Source of the DNA: Pedobacter cryoconitis
Lineage (GTDB): Bacteria; Bacteroidota; Bacteroidia; Sphingobacteriales; Sphingobacteriaceae
Direction of reading: 5' to 3'
Assembly (NCBI RefSeq): GCF_014207135.1
Contig: NZ_JACHCC010000006.1
Coordinates: 351,124-415,123 of the forward strand
Length of the DNA: 64,000 bases
Made by a program: the position numbers and the translations under genes. The notes under the pieces are model-generated. The model was given only the letters and a program-made list of their open reading frames with translations, made no database searches and was not told the origin of the DNA. Below, piece after piece: positions 25,735 through 34,698 of this stretch (position 1 is the first letter of the stretch; every line of letters begins with the position of its first letter).

Positions 25735-27999
25735 TTAAGGTTTGATGACGGTGTCTGTTATGTTTTTAACAGTGTCAATTTTGATCTTTCCTCTGGAATC
25801 AGTGGATTTTTTGATCTGAATTTCTTTTCTGATTTCTGTATTGCCAGTTGTTCCGGCAGCAGTGCTGATGCCTACAGCAATATGAGGAGCGATAATCAGT
25901 GAAACAATGGACATCAGTTTGATCAGGATGTTCATAGAAGGACCGGAGGTATCTTTAAACGGATCTCCAACAGTATCTCCCGTTACGGAAGCTTTGTGTG
26001 GATCTGATCCTTTATACTCCATTTTTCCGGCTACCATTACGCCTTTTTCGAATGATTTTTTGGCATTATCCCAGGCACCACCAGCATTGGACTGGAAGAT
26101 CCCCATCAATACACCCGATACGGTCACACCAGCCAGCAGGCCCCCCAGTACTTCAGGGCCAAAAGTAAATCCGACAATCAGTGGTACAATCAAAGCGATA
26201 GCTCCCGGAAGCATCATTTCGCGGATAGAGGCCTCAGTTGAAATAGCGACACATTTTTCATATTCAGGTTTAGCTTTGTATTCCATAATTCCGGGGATAT
26301 CCCTGAATTGTCTTCTCACTTCCTGGACCATCGCCATCGCTGCCCTGCCGACCGCGGCAATACAAAGAGAGGAGAAGATAAACGGAATCATCCCGCCTAC
26401 AAATAATCCTGCAAGTACGTTCGCTTTATAGATATCTATAGAAGTGATTCCTGAGATTCCTGCGAATGCAGCAAACAAAGCCAGTGAGGTTAATGCAGCT
26501 GAAGCAATTGCAAAGCCTTTTCCTGTAGCAGCTGTAGTATTTCCTACTGCATCCAGCATATCTGTTCTTTCCCTTACTTCTTTAGGCAGCCCGCTCATTT
26601 CGGCAATACCACCTGCATTATCTGCAATTGGCCCGAAAGCATCAATAGCCAGCTGCATGGCTGTTGTGGCCATCATACCGGCGGCAGCGATAGCTACTCC
26701 ATAAAATCCGGCAAAAGAATAAGAGGTATATATCCCGGCAGCAAGTACCAGAATAGGCAGTACAGTAGATTCCATACCTACAGAAAGACCACCAATAATA
26801 TTTGTCGCATGGCCGGTAGAAGATTGCTGAATGATGGAGTTTACCGGACGGTTACCCATGGCCGTATAATATTCTGTGATCAGACTCATCAGTGTACCTA
26901 CCAGCAGTCCGACTAATATCGCATAGAAAACAGACATAGAAGTGAACTCAAATCCGCGGATAGACATGACCGGTGGTAATAACCACTTGACCGCAAAGAA
27001 AGAAGCGATAGCTGTTAATACAATAGACAACCAGTTGCCCATATTCAGGGCAGCCTGTACACTATCAGTCTCTTTATTTATTTTTACAAACAGGGAAGCA
27101 ACAATAGAAAAGATTAAACCTAAACCGGCAATCAGCATCGGCAGGAGTACTGGTGCCATTCCGCCAAACTGATCGACAGAGACGATTTCCTGTCCCAATA
27201 CCATTGTCGCAAGGATTGTAGCTACATAAGAGCCAAATAAATCTGCTCCCATCCCTGCTACGTCTCCGACATTATCTCCAACGTTATCGGCAATAGTTGC
27301 CGGATTACGTACATCGTCTTCCGGAATACCCGCTTCTACTTTTCCAACCAGATCGGCTCCAACATCGGCTGCTTTGGTATAGATACCTCCGCCAACCCTG
27401 GCAAAAAGAGCGATACTTTCTGCACCCAGTGAGAAGCCTGCCAGCACTTCAATTGTTTTCTTTAATTCTGCTGAAGAGCCTGCCGATCCAGGATGAACAA
27501 AAGTCTGGTAGAGAATAATAAATAACCCTCCCAGGCCCAGAATGGCTAATCCGGCAACGCCAAAGCCCATTACCGTTCCGCCTCTGAATGAAACTTTTAA
27601 AGCCTGTGCTAAACTTGTTCTTGCCGCCTGTGTGGTTCTTACATTGGCTTTGGTAGCAATACGCATTCCTAAGTATCCTGCGAATGCAGAAAATACAGCA
27701 CCTATTAAAAAGGCTACGGCAATTATAGGACTGGAGTGGATGGGGCTTTCCGGACTGCCCGAAAGGGTACCGGACCAGGCCAGTAATATACCAGCAATAA
27801 TGACGAAATAACTGAGAACTTTCCACTCTGCTTTCAGGAAGGCCATAGCGCCATCTGCTATGTAACCTGCCAGTTCAGACATGTTTTTGTCTCCTGCTTC
27901 CTGCCGGGTTACCCAGGCACTCTGGAAGGCCATGACGAGGATCCCGATGAGGCCAAATAAGGGGATGAAGTAAATTAAATTGTGCTGTAAAAAAATCAT
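25735..27999 (-). CDS. hppA: Membrane-bound ion-translocating pyrophosphatase (K+-dependent type)
   Basis: It hydrolyses inorganic pyrophosphate to pump H+ or Na+ across the inner membrane. The 754-residue protein has about 16 helices. GGGIYTKAADVGADLVGKVE and the DNVGDNVGD acidic motif bind Mg-PPi. The GNTTAATGKG segment (~residues 484-493) has Ala where K+-independent enzymes have Lys, so this is a K+-dependent pump, the class that includes Na+-translocating members. I chose the ATG at 27999; a longer frame upstream adds 36 residues without a membrane helix. The C-terminal tail after the last helix is charged and Lys-rich. The ion specificity is not settled by what I can read. Confidence 0.93.
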   Translation of the reverse strand: MIFLQHNLIYFIPLFGLIGILVMAFQSAWVTRQEAGDKNMSELAGYIADGAMAFLKAEWKVLSYFVIIAGILLAWSGTLSGSPESPIHSSPIIAVAFLIGAVFSAFAGYLGMRIATKANVRTTQAARTSLAQALKVSFRGGTVMGFGVAGLAILGLGGLFIILYQTFVHPGSAGSSAELKKTIEVLAGFSLGAESIALFARVGGGIYTKAADVGADLVGKVEAGIPEDDVRNPATIADNVGDNVGDVAGMGADLFGSYVATILATMVLGQEIVSVDQFGGMAPVLLPMLIAGLGLIFSIVASLFVKINKETDSVQAALNMGNWLSIVLTAIASFFAVKWLLPPVMSIRGFEFTSMSVFYAILVGLLVGTLMSLITEYYTAMGNRPVNSIIQQSSTGHATNIIGGLSVGMESTVLPILVLAAGIYTSYSFAGFYGVAIAAAGMMATTAMQLAIDAFGPIADNAGGIAEMSGLPKEVRERTDMLDAVGNTTAATGKGFAIASAALTSLALFAAFAGISGITSIDIYKANVLAGLFVGGMIPFIFSSLCIAAVGRAAMAMVQEVRRQFRDIPGIMEYKAKPEYEKCVAISTEASIREMMLPGAIALIVPLIVGFTFGPEVLGGLLAGVTVSGVLMGIFQSNAGGAWDNAKKSFEKGVMVAGKMEYKGSDPHKASVTGDTVGDPFKDTSGPSMNILIKLMSIVSLIIAPHIAVGISTAAGTTGNTEIRKEIQIKKSTDSRGKIKIDTVKNITDTVIKP

Positions 28000-28381
28000 A
28001 TGTAGTTTAAATTTGGTTTCAGGGTTAAAGGCATGTCCGGCCGTTATACAAAATAAAGAGAGTTTCTGACATTGCCAAATTAATCGTGTTTGGCTGCCAC
28101 TGTGCAAAATTTTGTAGCTGAGTATTTTAGAGCCGGTTTAAAATTCATCTGCTCATTTGTTTATGCTTCTTTTTAGTGCAACATCGTCTTATTCATTTCA
28201 GGTAGGAAGGCTACCAGAAATAAATAATTCTCGTTTCGCATAAAAATATGCTATAAACAATTTGAGCATCTAAATTTAAACCAGCTCTTAGGGTGCTAAT
28301 ATTTTGATAATTTAAATATATTAGCAAACCTTAAACCGTCCTTTGCAGGACATAGAATCAACCAATCAACCAACCAAAAAA
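28000..28381. other. Divergent intergenic region with MITE-like insertion
   Basis: These 382 bp lie between the pyrophosphatase and a permease, which point away from each other. The middle 158 bp are a MITE-like element (listed separately). The remaining flanks are AT-rich with no clear consensus promoter. No reading frame is convincing. Confidence 0.6.
28130..28287. mobile_element. MITE-like element with TTA target duplication
   Basis: The left end reads GAGCCGGTTTAAAATTCAT; the right end on the opposite strand reads GAGCTGGTTTAAATTTAGAT. Similarity continues through TGCTCA..TTTGTTTAT on both ends, about 37 bp of imperfect terminal inverted repeat. TTA flanks both sides (28127-28129, 28288-28290). 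The 158-bp interior has no ORF. The GAG-start ends and TTA duplication resemble IS5-type elements, but no parent transposase is in the window. Confidence 0.7.
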
Positions 28382-29803
28382 ATGAACAAAGAAATTCAGG
28401 ATACCTCCTTCAAAAGAGAGCTGGGGTTATTAGATGGAACCATGCTCGTCGTGGGCTCCATGATCGGCTCAGGTATATTTATTGTAAGTGCTGATATTGC
28501 AAGGCAGGTCGGATCAGCTGGCTGGCTAATTCTGATCTGGGTGCTGACCGGCCTGGTAACCGTAATTGCCGCGGTTAGTTACGGAGAACTCAGTGCAATG
28601 TTTCCAAAAGCAGGTGGACAGTATGTTTACCTGAAGGAAGCCTATAATAAACTGATTGCATTTTTATATGGATGGAGTTTCTTTGCTGTCATCCAGACGG
28701 GTACTATTGCTGCGGTAGGAGTGGCTTTCTCTAAATTTGCGGCTTACCTCTATGAGCCTTTAAGTGATGCCAATATCTTATTCACTGTAGGTTCTTTTCA
28801 CCTGAATGCAGCGCAACTGGTTTCTATTGTAACCATTATTCTGCTTACTTATATCAATAGCAGGGGAGTGAAGGATGGTAAAATGCTGCAGACATTTCTG
28901 ACTATTATTAAAATTTTCTCTTTACTGGGTTTAGTGGCGGGTGGATTTTTCTTCGCTGCAAGTACCAAGGTATGGAATGCCAACTGGGCAGATGCCTGGA
29001 GTACGAGAGCTTTTGATGCACACAGTGGTTCATGGGTATCCATTGGTGGTACAGCCCTGCTTTCGGGAATTGCTGCGGCGATGGTAGGTTCTCTATTTTC
29101 GAGTGATGCCTGGGTAGGGGTAACCTTTATTGCAGGTGAGATTAAAAAGCCTGAACGAAACGTAGGATTAAGCCTGTTTTTGGGCACTTTCATTGTCAGT
29201 GTAATTTATATTCTGGCTAACCTGATGTATATCTCTGTCATGCCATTGAATGAAATTGCTTTTGCCAAATCTGACAGGGTAGCTGTAGTAGCTGCTCAAT
29301 ATATTTTTGGAGATATAGGTACTACCACTATTGCTGTGATGATCATGATTTCCACTTTTGCATGTAATAACGGATTGATTATGGCAGGGGCCAGGGTTTA
29401 TTATACGATGGCTAAAGATGGTCTTTTCTTTAAGAAGGCTGCCGAACTGAATAAGTCAAGTGTACCGGGTTGGGCTTTGTGGTTCCAGTGTATCTGGGCT
29501 TCTTTCTTATGTCTGACTGGGAAATATGGTGATCTGCTGGATTATGTAATGATCATCGTGGTTATTTTTTATATCCTGACGATCTTCGGGATTTTTATCC
29601 TGAGAAAGAAACAGCCGGATACTGTTCGTCCTTATAAGGCTTTTGGTTATCCGGTATTACCTTTTGTTTATATCATCGTAGCAACAGCTATTTGTGTCGC
29701 GCTGCTGATCACAAAATTCAGTACCTGTGGTTGGGGAGTATTGATTATGCTGGCTGGTATACCAGTGTATTATCTTTCTAAACCTAAAGAGGTTTCTCTG
29801 TAA
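28382..29803 (+). CDS. APC-family amino-acid permease (third, divergent)
   Basis: This 473-residue protein has ~12 helices. MLVVGSMIGSGIFIVSADIARQ contains the GSGIF unwound segment of the LAT/APC branch, and FSSDAWVGVTFIAGEIKKPE is the corresponding conserved loop. It is only distantly related to the tandem pair. The ATG at 28382 follows a repeated CAACCAA leader. A TTG at 28343 would add 13 polar residues and is unlikely. It ends at a bidirectional terminator shared with the convergent gene. Amino-acid exchange or uptake is likely; specificity unknown. Confidence 0.87.
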   Translation: MNKEIQDTSFKRELGLLDGTMLVVGSMIGSGIFIVSADIARQVGSAGWLILIWVLTGLVTVIAAVSYGELSAMFPKAGGQYVYLKEAYNKLIAFLYGWSFFAVIQTGTIAAVGVAFSKFAAYLYEPLSDANILFTVGSFHLNAAQLVSIVTIILLTYINSRGVKDGKMLQTFLTIIKIFSLLGLVAGGFFFAASTKVWNANWADAWSTRAFDAHSGSWVSIGGTALLSGIAAAMVGSLFSSDAWVGVTFIAGEIKKPERNVGLSLFLGTFIVSVIYILANLMYISVMPLNEIAFAKSDRVAVVAAQYIFGDIGTTTIAVMIMISTFACNNGLIMAGARVYYTMAKDGLFFKKAAELNKSSVPGWALWFQCIWASFLCLTGKYGDLLDYVMIIVVIFYILTIFGIFILRKKQPDTVRPYKAFGYPVLPFVYIIVATAICVALLITKFSTCGWGVLIMLAGIPVYYLSKPKEVSL

Positions 29804-29810
29804 TATTGAA

Positions 29811-29845
29811 TTTATGCGCTACGCTTAATCAGCGTAGCGCATAAA
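29811..29845. terminator. Bidirectional terminator between convergent genes
   Basis: A perfect 15-bp stem (29811-29825 with 29831-29845) has loop TAATC, with A-rich and T-rich flanks on both strands. It starts 8 bp after the permease stop and ends one base before the stop codon of the opposing gene. Confidence 0.85.
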
Positions 29846-29846
29846 A

Positions 29847-30311
29847 TTATTTGATCAGGTTTAATTTACCTGCTTCTTCCAGTTCAGCATCGACGCTGTC
29901 ATCAAATTTAAATCTGTAAAGCTCCCACTCATCCTTTGGTTTGTAAAAGATAAATGTAAACCGGAGGGGTTCATTCTCATGTTTAGCGAGATAGCTAAAA
30001 AAAATGAAGCTGGAAGTCGCTTTTTTACTCATTATCCGTTCTGCTCCGTTAAAGGCACCGATCACTGAGGTGGTAGCGGTTAGTTTCTCCTTTAAAGTAT
30101 TTATCTGCTGCAGATTGGATGCTCTTAATGATTTGTTCGTGCCAAAAATATAATCGACAGCATCGCCGGGAGAGCTTTCATATTTTTTAAAAAAGGTATC
30201 TATAATCTTTTGTAATGCAGGATCTGTAGCTTTTACAACTTGTGCATTAGCGATACCGGAGCCGGTCATGATTAAAGTTAATGCGATAAATAAGGTCCGC
30301 AGACGTTTCAT
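29847..30311 (-). CDS. Small exported protein of unknown function
   Basis: This 154-residue protein has a signal peptide (LFIALTLIMTGSGIANAQ). The mature ~130 residues mix helix and strand, with conserved-looking pieces such as ALQKIIDTFFKKYESSPGDA and FTFIFYKPKDEWELYRFKFD. The latter resembles the beta-sheet of NTF2-like or similar small folds. I recognise no family. It is monocistronic, with terminator-shared convergence to the permease gene. Confidence 0.65.
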   Translation of the reverse strand: MKRLRTLFIALTLIMTGSGIANAQVVKATDPALQKIIDTFFKKYESSPGDAVDYIFGTNKSLRASNLQQINTLKEKLTATTSVIGAFNGAERIMSKKATSSFIFFSYLAKHENEPLRFTFIFYKPKDEWELYRFKFDDSVDAELEEAGKLNLIK

Positions 30312-30465
30312 AGCTGTGATGTTTAATTTTAAGGACTCTGTCTATTAGAGGATTAAGGTATTGAATTTCTGCTGATGATCCAATAAAATATAATATTTAA
30401 ACAGCCATTAGGACCGAAAGAGGAGGGAATTACTTTCGGATGTCTGTTGTTATGAAATAAAGCTG

Positions 30466-30473
30466 TATTTTTG
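30466..30473 (+). promoter_or_regulatory. Putative -7 element for the YhcC-like radical SAM gene
   Basis: TATTTTTG is an exact TAnnTTTG match ending 19 bp before the TTG start at 30493. The -33 box is not obvious. Confidence 0.45.
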
Positions 30474-30492
30474 CAGAAAAAAGAAAAAGCAA

Positions 30493-31455
30493 TTGGGAAC
30501 TCCATTAGATTCAGGCATAAAAGGTTATAACAATTACGGTACTCACCTTAAAGAAAAGTACAAAGGACAACGTGTGTTCAAAGTAATTGTTGATGGCGGG
30601 TTTACCTGTCCTAACCGGGATGGCAGTAAAGGTTATGGGGGATGTACCTATTGTAATGTAGATTCTTTTACCCCTGAACTTTCCAGGAAATTACCTACGA
30701 TCAGAGAACAGCTGGAGCAGGGAATGGAACGTGGTAAGGGTTTTTATAAGGCGGATAAATTTATCGTTTATTTCCAGCCGAATACCAACACTTATGCGCC
30801 TGTACATTATTTAAAGATGATGTACGATGAGGCTTTATCAATTAATCCAGAAGATGTAGTTGGTTTTTCTGTAGGTACCCGCCCGGATTGTATCGATGCA
30901 GAAAAAGTAGCGCTGCTGGAAAGTTATGCAGACCGTTTTGATGTGGATCTGGAAATGGGGATGGAATCTATTTATGATGAAACCTTAAACCAGATTAACA
31001 GAGGATGCAGTCACGGGGAATTTGTAGAGGCTGTAAAACTGCTGGAAAACAGTAAACTTGATCTTTGTGTGCATACTATCTTTGGTTTTCCATGGGAAAC
31101 AGAAGAAATGATGCTTGGATATATCCATGAAATCAACAGGTTTCCACAGATTAAATTTGTTAAATTCCATCACCTTCACATTGTGGAAGGCTCAATCATG
31201 GGGGTTAAATACAAAAAAGAACCATTTAAGCTGTTTACGCTTGAAGAATATACCGATCTGTTATGTAAACTGATTCCATTACTGAGACCTGATGTAGTTA
31301 TTCAACGGTTATTCGGTATTTCAGACTGGGATTTATTGATCGCGCCTAACTGGGGATTAAATAAATCGTCTATTCAGACTTACATAGACCGGGAAATTGA
31401 AAAAAGAGGAGTCATACAGGGTTCTGCTTATGTGCCTGTTGCTGCTGCGGTATAA
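30493..31455 (+). CDS. TIGR01212-type radical SAM protein (YhcC-like)
   Basis: This 320-residue protein has the iron-sulphur cluster motif spread as CPNRDGSKGYGGCTYCN (residues ~40-56). That is the C-x11-C-x2-C spacing of the YhcC family, instead of CxxxCxxC. VDLEMGMESIYDETLNQINR is the family's conserved central segment. The start must be the TTG at 30493, since no in-frame ATG lies between it and the -7 box. The role of the family is unknown; a tRNA-related or sulphur-transfer job has been suggested for relatives. Its last 28 bp overlap the convergent SRPBCC gene. Confidence 0.85.
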   Translation: MGTPLDSGIKGYNNYGTHLKEKYKGQRVFKVIVDGGFTCPNRDGSKGYGGCTYCNVDSFTPELSRKLPTIREQLEQGMERGKGFYKADKFIVYFQPNTNTYAPVHYLKMMYDEALSINPEDVVGFSVGTRPDCIDAEKVALLESYADRFDVDLEMGMESIYDETLNQINRGCSHGEFVEAVKLLENSKLDLCVHTIFGFPWETEEMMLGYIHEINRFPQIKFVKFHHLHIVEGSIMGVKYKKEPFKLFTLEEYTDLLCKLIPLLRPDVVIQRLFGISDWDLLIAPNWGLNKSSIQTYIDREIEKRGVIQGSAYVPVAAAV

Positions 31456-31916
31456 TCTCCGAATAAGGCTATTGTTTTCTGTTTTCTGAAATCAAAAATG
31501 TGTTGCAGTTTAGTGGCAATGAACAGGCTGTTTGCCATAGTTCCAAAGATCCCCATCGGTAAACCATACGTTAGTATATCAGTCATTTCAACCCCACCTT
31601 CTATTGCTTTGAAGTGATGCTGGTGGTGCCAGAATTTATAAGGGCCGAACCTCTGCTCGTCAATAAAATATTTATGCTCCTCCACCTGGGTGATCTCTGT
31701 CATCCAGTTTAGTTTAATCCCTGCTATCGGTGATACTTTATAAGTGATAATCATTCCGGGATACATCTTTTCTGTTTGTTGTAAAGGAGAAGTTACTGTA
31801 AAAGCCATCTCAGGAGGAGTAATCTTAGCCAGATTCATTGGAGAAGAGAAGAATTCCCATGCTTTATCAAGACTGACCGGCAGATTCTGAGAGAATTTAA
31901 GGTGAAAAGCTTTCAT
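31428..31916 (-). CDS. SRPBCC-family ligand-binding protein
   Basis: This 162-residue cytoplasmic protein has a START/SRPBCC fold. FHLKFSQNLPVSLDKAWEFF opens the domain, and WMTEITQVEEHKYFIDEQRFGPYKFWHHQH is the antiparallel sheet typical of the subgroup annotated in some genomes as a cell-division inhibitor, without good proof. It overlaps the radical SAM gene tail to tail by 28 bp, so mutual antisense transcription is likely. An exact minus-strand -7 box is 10 bp upstream of the ATG. Confidence 0.78.
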   Translation of the reverse strand: MKAFHLKFSQNLPVSLDKAWEFFSSPMNLAKITPPEMAFTVTSPLQQTEKMYPGMIITYKVSPIAGIKLNWMTEITQVEEHKYFIDEQRFGPYKFWHHQHHFKAIEGGVEMTDILTYGLPMGIFGTMANSLFIATKLQHIFDFRKQKTIALFGDYTAAATGT

Positions 31917-31926
31917 AATTGGAGGG

Positions 31927-31934
31927 CAAAGATA
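31927..31934 (-). promoter_or_regulatory. Putative -7 element of SRPBCC gene
   Basis: Minus-strand TATCTTTG, exact consensus, ends 10 bp before the ATG at 31916. A nearly leaderless mRNA would result. Confidence 0.45.
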
Positions 31935-32139
31935 GAAATCTTCAAATTAACACAGAAAGTAGGTACGTTGTTTTGAGTTTTTTCACTGAAAACAGAATAA
32001 AAGTAATTATCATATATTTTTGTGTGATTTTTTGAAGTTATTTTAAATAAGTACCTCTTGTTTTGTGTTAAAATTCTAAAAATGAATTTTTATGATGTGT
32101 TTTTGTTGTTTGTTAGTGTTGTTTTGTGGTTTGTTTTTG

Positions 32140-32230
32140 ATTTTTATTGGTTAGTAAATGTTAATTGTTGAATTTTATTGATATTTTTATGTTAATTACA
32201 TAATAAATCAACTAATTAACCAATAAAAAT
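32140..32230 (+). promoter_or_regulatory. Inverted repeat bracketing the amt leader
   Basis: ATTTTTATTGGTTA (32140-32153) and TAACCAATAAAAAT (32217-32230) are perfect complements with a 63-nt spacer. The downstream arm ends 9 bases before the amt ATG, so pairing in the mRNA would mask the initiation region. Inside the spacer ATGTTAATT occurs twice. Confidence 0.4.
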
Positions 32231-32239
32231 ATAATATTT

Positions 32240-33622
32240 ATGAATAAAGTTCTGTTTAAACAGGTTATTCCCTTTGTAGTTCTTGCAATTGTGGCGATCG
32301 CAGCTCTTTTTGTTCCTTTACATGCTGATTTTAGTGCTGGAAAGTATAATGCGGCAGATATTGCGTGGATTTTAGTGGCAACTGCACTGGTTTTCTTAAT
32401 GACTCCAGGTCTGGCTTTCTTTTACGGGGGCATGGTTCACCGGAAAAACGTGATTTCCACGATGATAAAAAGCATTGTTTCTGCAGGGGTGATCAGTGTA
32501 TTGTGGGTGACTGTAGGTTTCAGTCTGGCATTTGGTGAAAGTATACACGGGCTGATCGGGAACCCATTAACTTTTCTGTTTTTTCAGGGCGTAAATTCTG
32601 GTCCGGCCTGGAGTCTTGCGCCAACTATTCCGCTGACCCTTTTTGCTTTATTTCAGCTCATGTTTGCCATCATTACACCTGGGCTGGTTGTAGGTGCTGT
32701 TGCTGAACGTATCCGTTTTACTTCTTATATCCTGTTTATTGTTCTTTTTGCCATATTCGTCTATTCTCCGCTGGCTCACTGGACCTGGCACCCGGATGGT
32801 ATCCTGTTTAAAATGGGGGTACTTGACTTTGCCGGTGGTACAGTAGTGCATATTTCTGCAGGTATGGCTGCACTGGCAGGCGCCCTCGTCCTTAAAAGAA
32901 GAAGGGTACATCAGGATCATCAGGAGATACCTCCGGCAAATATCCCTTACGTATTAATTGGTACAGGTCTTTTGTGGTTTGGCTGGTTTGGCTTTAATGC
33001 AGGTTCGGCACTAGGTGCAAACAGTCTGGCGGTATCGGCCTTTGCCACAACTAATATCGCTGCGGGTGCTGCTGGTCTTTCCTGGATGTTTTTTGATGTG
33101 TTGAGAGGAAAGAAACCATCTGTACTGGGTTTTTGCATCGGTGCTGTAGTGGGTCTGGTTGCGATTACTCCGGGTGCTGGCTTTGTCGCTATTCCACACA
33201 GTATTTTTATCGGTGTTGCAGCTGCGATTATTTCTAACCTGGCCGTGATGTGGAAATCCAAAACTAATCTGGACGATACGCTGGATGTGTTTCCCTGCCA
33301 TGGTGTGGGCGGTATAGTAGGTATGTTGCTGACCGGTGTTTTTGCAACCAAAACAGTCAATCCGGCAGGTGCTGACGGGTTATTTTATGGGAATGCAAGT
33401 TTCTTTTTCACGCAGGTGAAAGGAGTACTTATTGTAGCGGTATTTAGTTTTGTAGTATCCTTTGTGATTTTCAAACTGATTAATGTGATCCAGCCAATCC
33501 GGGTAAGCTCTGAAGAGGAAGAAGAAGGCCTTGATGCCAGCCAGCATAACGAGAAGTATTCTCAGGGAACACTGATTGTCGCTTCTACAGGTGTCGAAAT
33601 GGAGCATTCTCCATTGAGCTGA
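32240..33622 (+). CDS. amt: Ammonium transporter (Amt/MEP family)
   Basis: This 460-residue protein has eleven helices and probably an extra N-terminal one. AFFYGGMVHRKN, DFAGGTVVHISAGMAALAGA and CHGVGGIVGMLLTGVFA are the conserved pore and twin-His regions. It conducts NH4+/NH3 into the cell. The C-terminal tail lacks a GlnK gene partner nearby, so PII control, if any, comes from elsewhere. The long structured leader suggests post-transcriptional control. The beta-barrel gene 41 bp downstream is likely co-transcribed. Confidence 0.94.
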   Translation: MNKVLFKQVIPFVVLAIVAIAALFVPLHADFSAGKYNAADIAWILVATALVFLMTPGLAFFYGGMVHRKNVISTMIKSIVSAGVISVLWVTVGFSLAFGESIHGLIGNPLTFLFFQGVNSGPAWSLAPTIPLTLFALFQLMFAIITPGLVVGAVAERIRFTSYILFIVLFAIFVYSPLAHWTWHPDGILFKMGVLDFAGGTVVHISAGMAALAGALVLKRRRVHQDHQEIPPANIPYVLIGTGLLWFGWFGFNAGSALGANSLAVSAFATTNIAAGAAGLSWMFFDVLRGKKPSVLGFCIGAVVGLVAITPGAGFVAIPHSIFIGVAAAIISNLAVMWKSKTNLDDTLDVFPCHGVGGIVGMLLTGVFATKTVNPAGADGLFYGNASFFFTQVKGVLIVAVFSFVVSFVIFKLINVIQPIRVSSEEEEEGLDASQHNEKYSQGTLIVASTGVEMEHSPLS

Positions 33623-33663
33623 CCTGGTTTCTATCATCCGCAACCTCAACCAAGCTAACCGAT

Positions 33664-34698
33664 ATGAAGATTAAATCTTTTTTTACACTGTCTGCGCTCA
33701 CCATGAGCGCGGCCACTTATGCTCAGGAAACCACATCCTCTACACCATTGCAGATTTCGGGAGCGGCCGATGTTTATTATAAATACGATTTTTCGGGAAA
33801 GCCGAATATCGGGACAAGTTTTGCAAATGATCAGAATTCGGTGTCTATAGGAATGATTGATCTGGCTTTAAAGAAAACCACTGGTAAAGCGTCTTTTGTA
33901 GGGGAGTTGTCTTTTGGGCCGAGAGGACAGTCGGGATCATTGCCCACTGGAGAAGCACTTAACGGGGATAATTCATTTCATATTCAGAATCTGTATATGT
34001 CTTATGCTTTTACAGGAAAGCTGTCTGTTACAGCAGGGTATATGAGTACATTTATCGGGTATGAAGTCATTGTGCCTACGGGTAATTTTAATTATTCGAC
34101 TTCTTATTTGTTTACGAACGGGCCCTTTCAGAATGCAGGTATCCGGGCTAATTATGTTTTTTCGCCAAAGATCGCATTGATGGTGGGGTTGTTTAATGAC
34201 TGGAATGTTTATAAAGATGTAAATGGGGTAACTCATTTTGGCGCACAGCTTACCTTGGTTCCTGTAGATGGGTGGACAGCTTATTTAAATGTACTCAGTG
34301 GAAGGGCTGCAGGGGCGGTGGGTACAGGTTCAATTTATGACCTGACCACTTTTTATCAGCTTAGCAATAAAATCAAAATAGGTCTGAATGCGGCTGATTA
34401 TACCGTAGCAAATCATGGTGGCGGACACAGTGGGGCGGCACTATATCTGCAAAATTCATTTACTCCAAATTTTGCGCTCGGCCTGAGAGGAGAGTACTTT
34501 AAAATTAAAGACGTGCCCGATCTGAAAGGTTCATCGGTAACTTCAGTAACCTTATCCGGAAATTTAAAAGCAGGTGGGCTGACATTCATCCCCGAAGTAA
34601 GGTTTGACAATGGTTCGACTGCCAGATTTGTTGATCATAATCTTGATCCGACAAAAAATGCTTCACAGTTTTCGTTAGCAGCAGTGTATGCTTTTTAA
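33664..34698 (+). CDS. OmpL-like outer-membrane porin
   Basis: This 344-residue exported protein has a signal peptide (TLSALTMSAATYAQ). The alternating-strand barrel contains ISGAADVYYKYDF, SVTAGYMSTFIGYEV and GLRGEYFKIKDV, and ends in LAAVYAF with a C-terminal Phe, the BAM recognition signal. It belongs with the putative beta-barrel porin-2 (OmpL-like) group. Its place 41 bp behind amt suggests it admits nitrogenous solutes through the outer membrane, an inference from context. It overlaps the following gene by 11 bp. Confidence 0.82.
   Translation: MKIKSFFTLSALTMSAATYAQETTSSTPLQISGAADVYYKYDFSGKPNIGTSFANDQNSVSIGMIDLALKKTTGKASFVGELSFGPRGQSGSLPTGEALNGDNSFHIQNLYMSYAFTGKLSVTAGYMSTFIGYEVIVPTGNFNYSTSYLFTNGPFQNAGIRANYVFSPKIALMVGLFNDWNVYKDVNGVTHFGAQLTLVPVDGWTAYLNVLSGRAAGAVGTGSIYDLTTFYQLSNKIKIGLNAADYTVANHGGGHSGAALYLQNSFTPNFALGLRGEYFKIKDVPDLKGSSVTSVTLSGNLKAGGLTFIPEVRFDNGSTARFVDHNLDPTKNASQFSLAAVYAF

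Larger units (their letters stand above)
31917..32239. other. Long, T/G-biased leader region upstream of amt
   Basis: This 323-bp non-coding region holds the minus-strand SRPBCC promoter at 31927-31934 and a candidate amt -7 box TATTTTTG at 32015-32022. A strikingly T/G-rich, C-poor run covers about 32085-32150. A 14-bp inverted repeat (32140-32153 / 32217-32230) brackets the last part of the leader. No sigma-54 type GG-N10-GC element was seen. Confidence 0.55.

Noticed and set aside
25907..26431. Long open frame antisense to the pyrophosphatase gene
   Set aside because: It is a mirror of codon use in hppA: Pro/Ala/Ser-rich translation, no start context and no family motif.
32160..32239. Sigma-54 promoter for the ammonium transporter
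   Set aside because: No GG-N10-GC spaced pair is present in the leader, and the phylum usually lacks this regulation.
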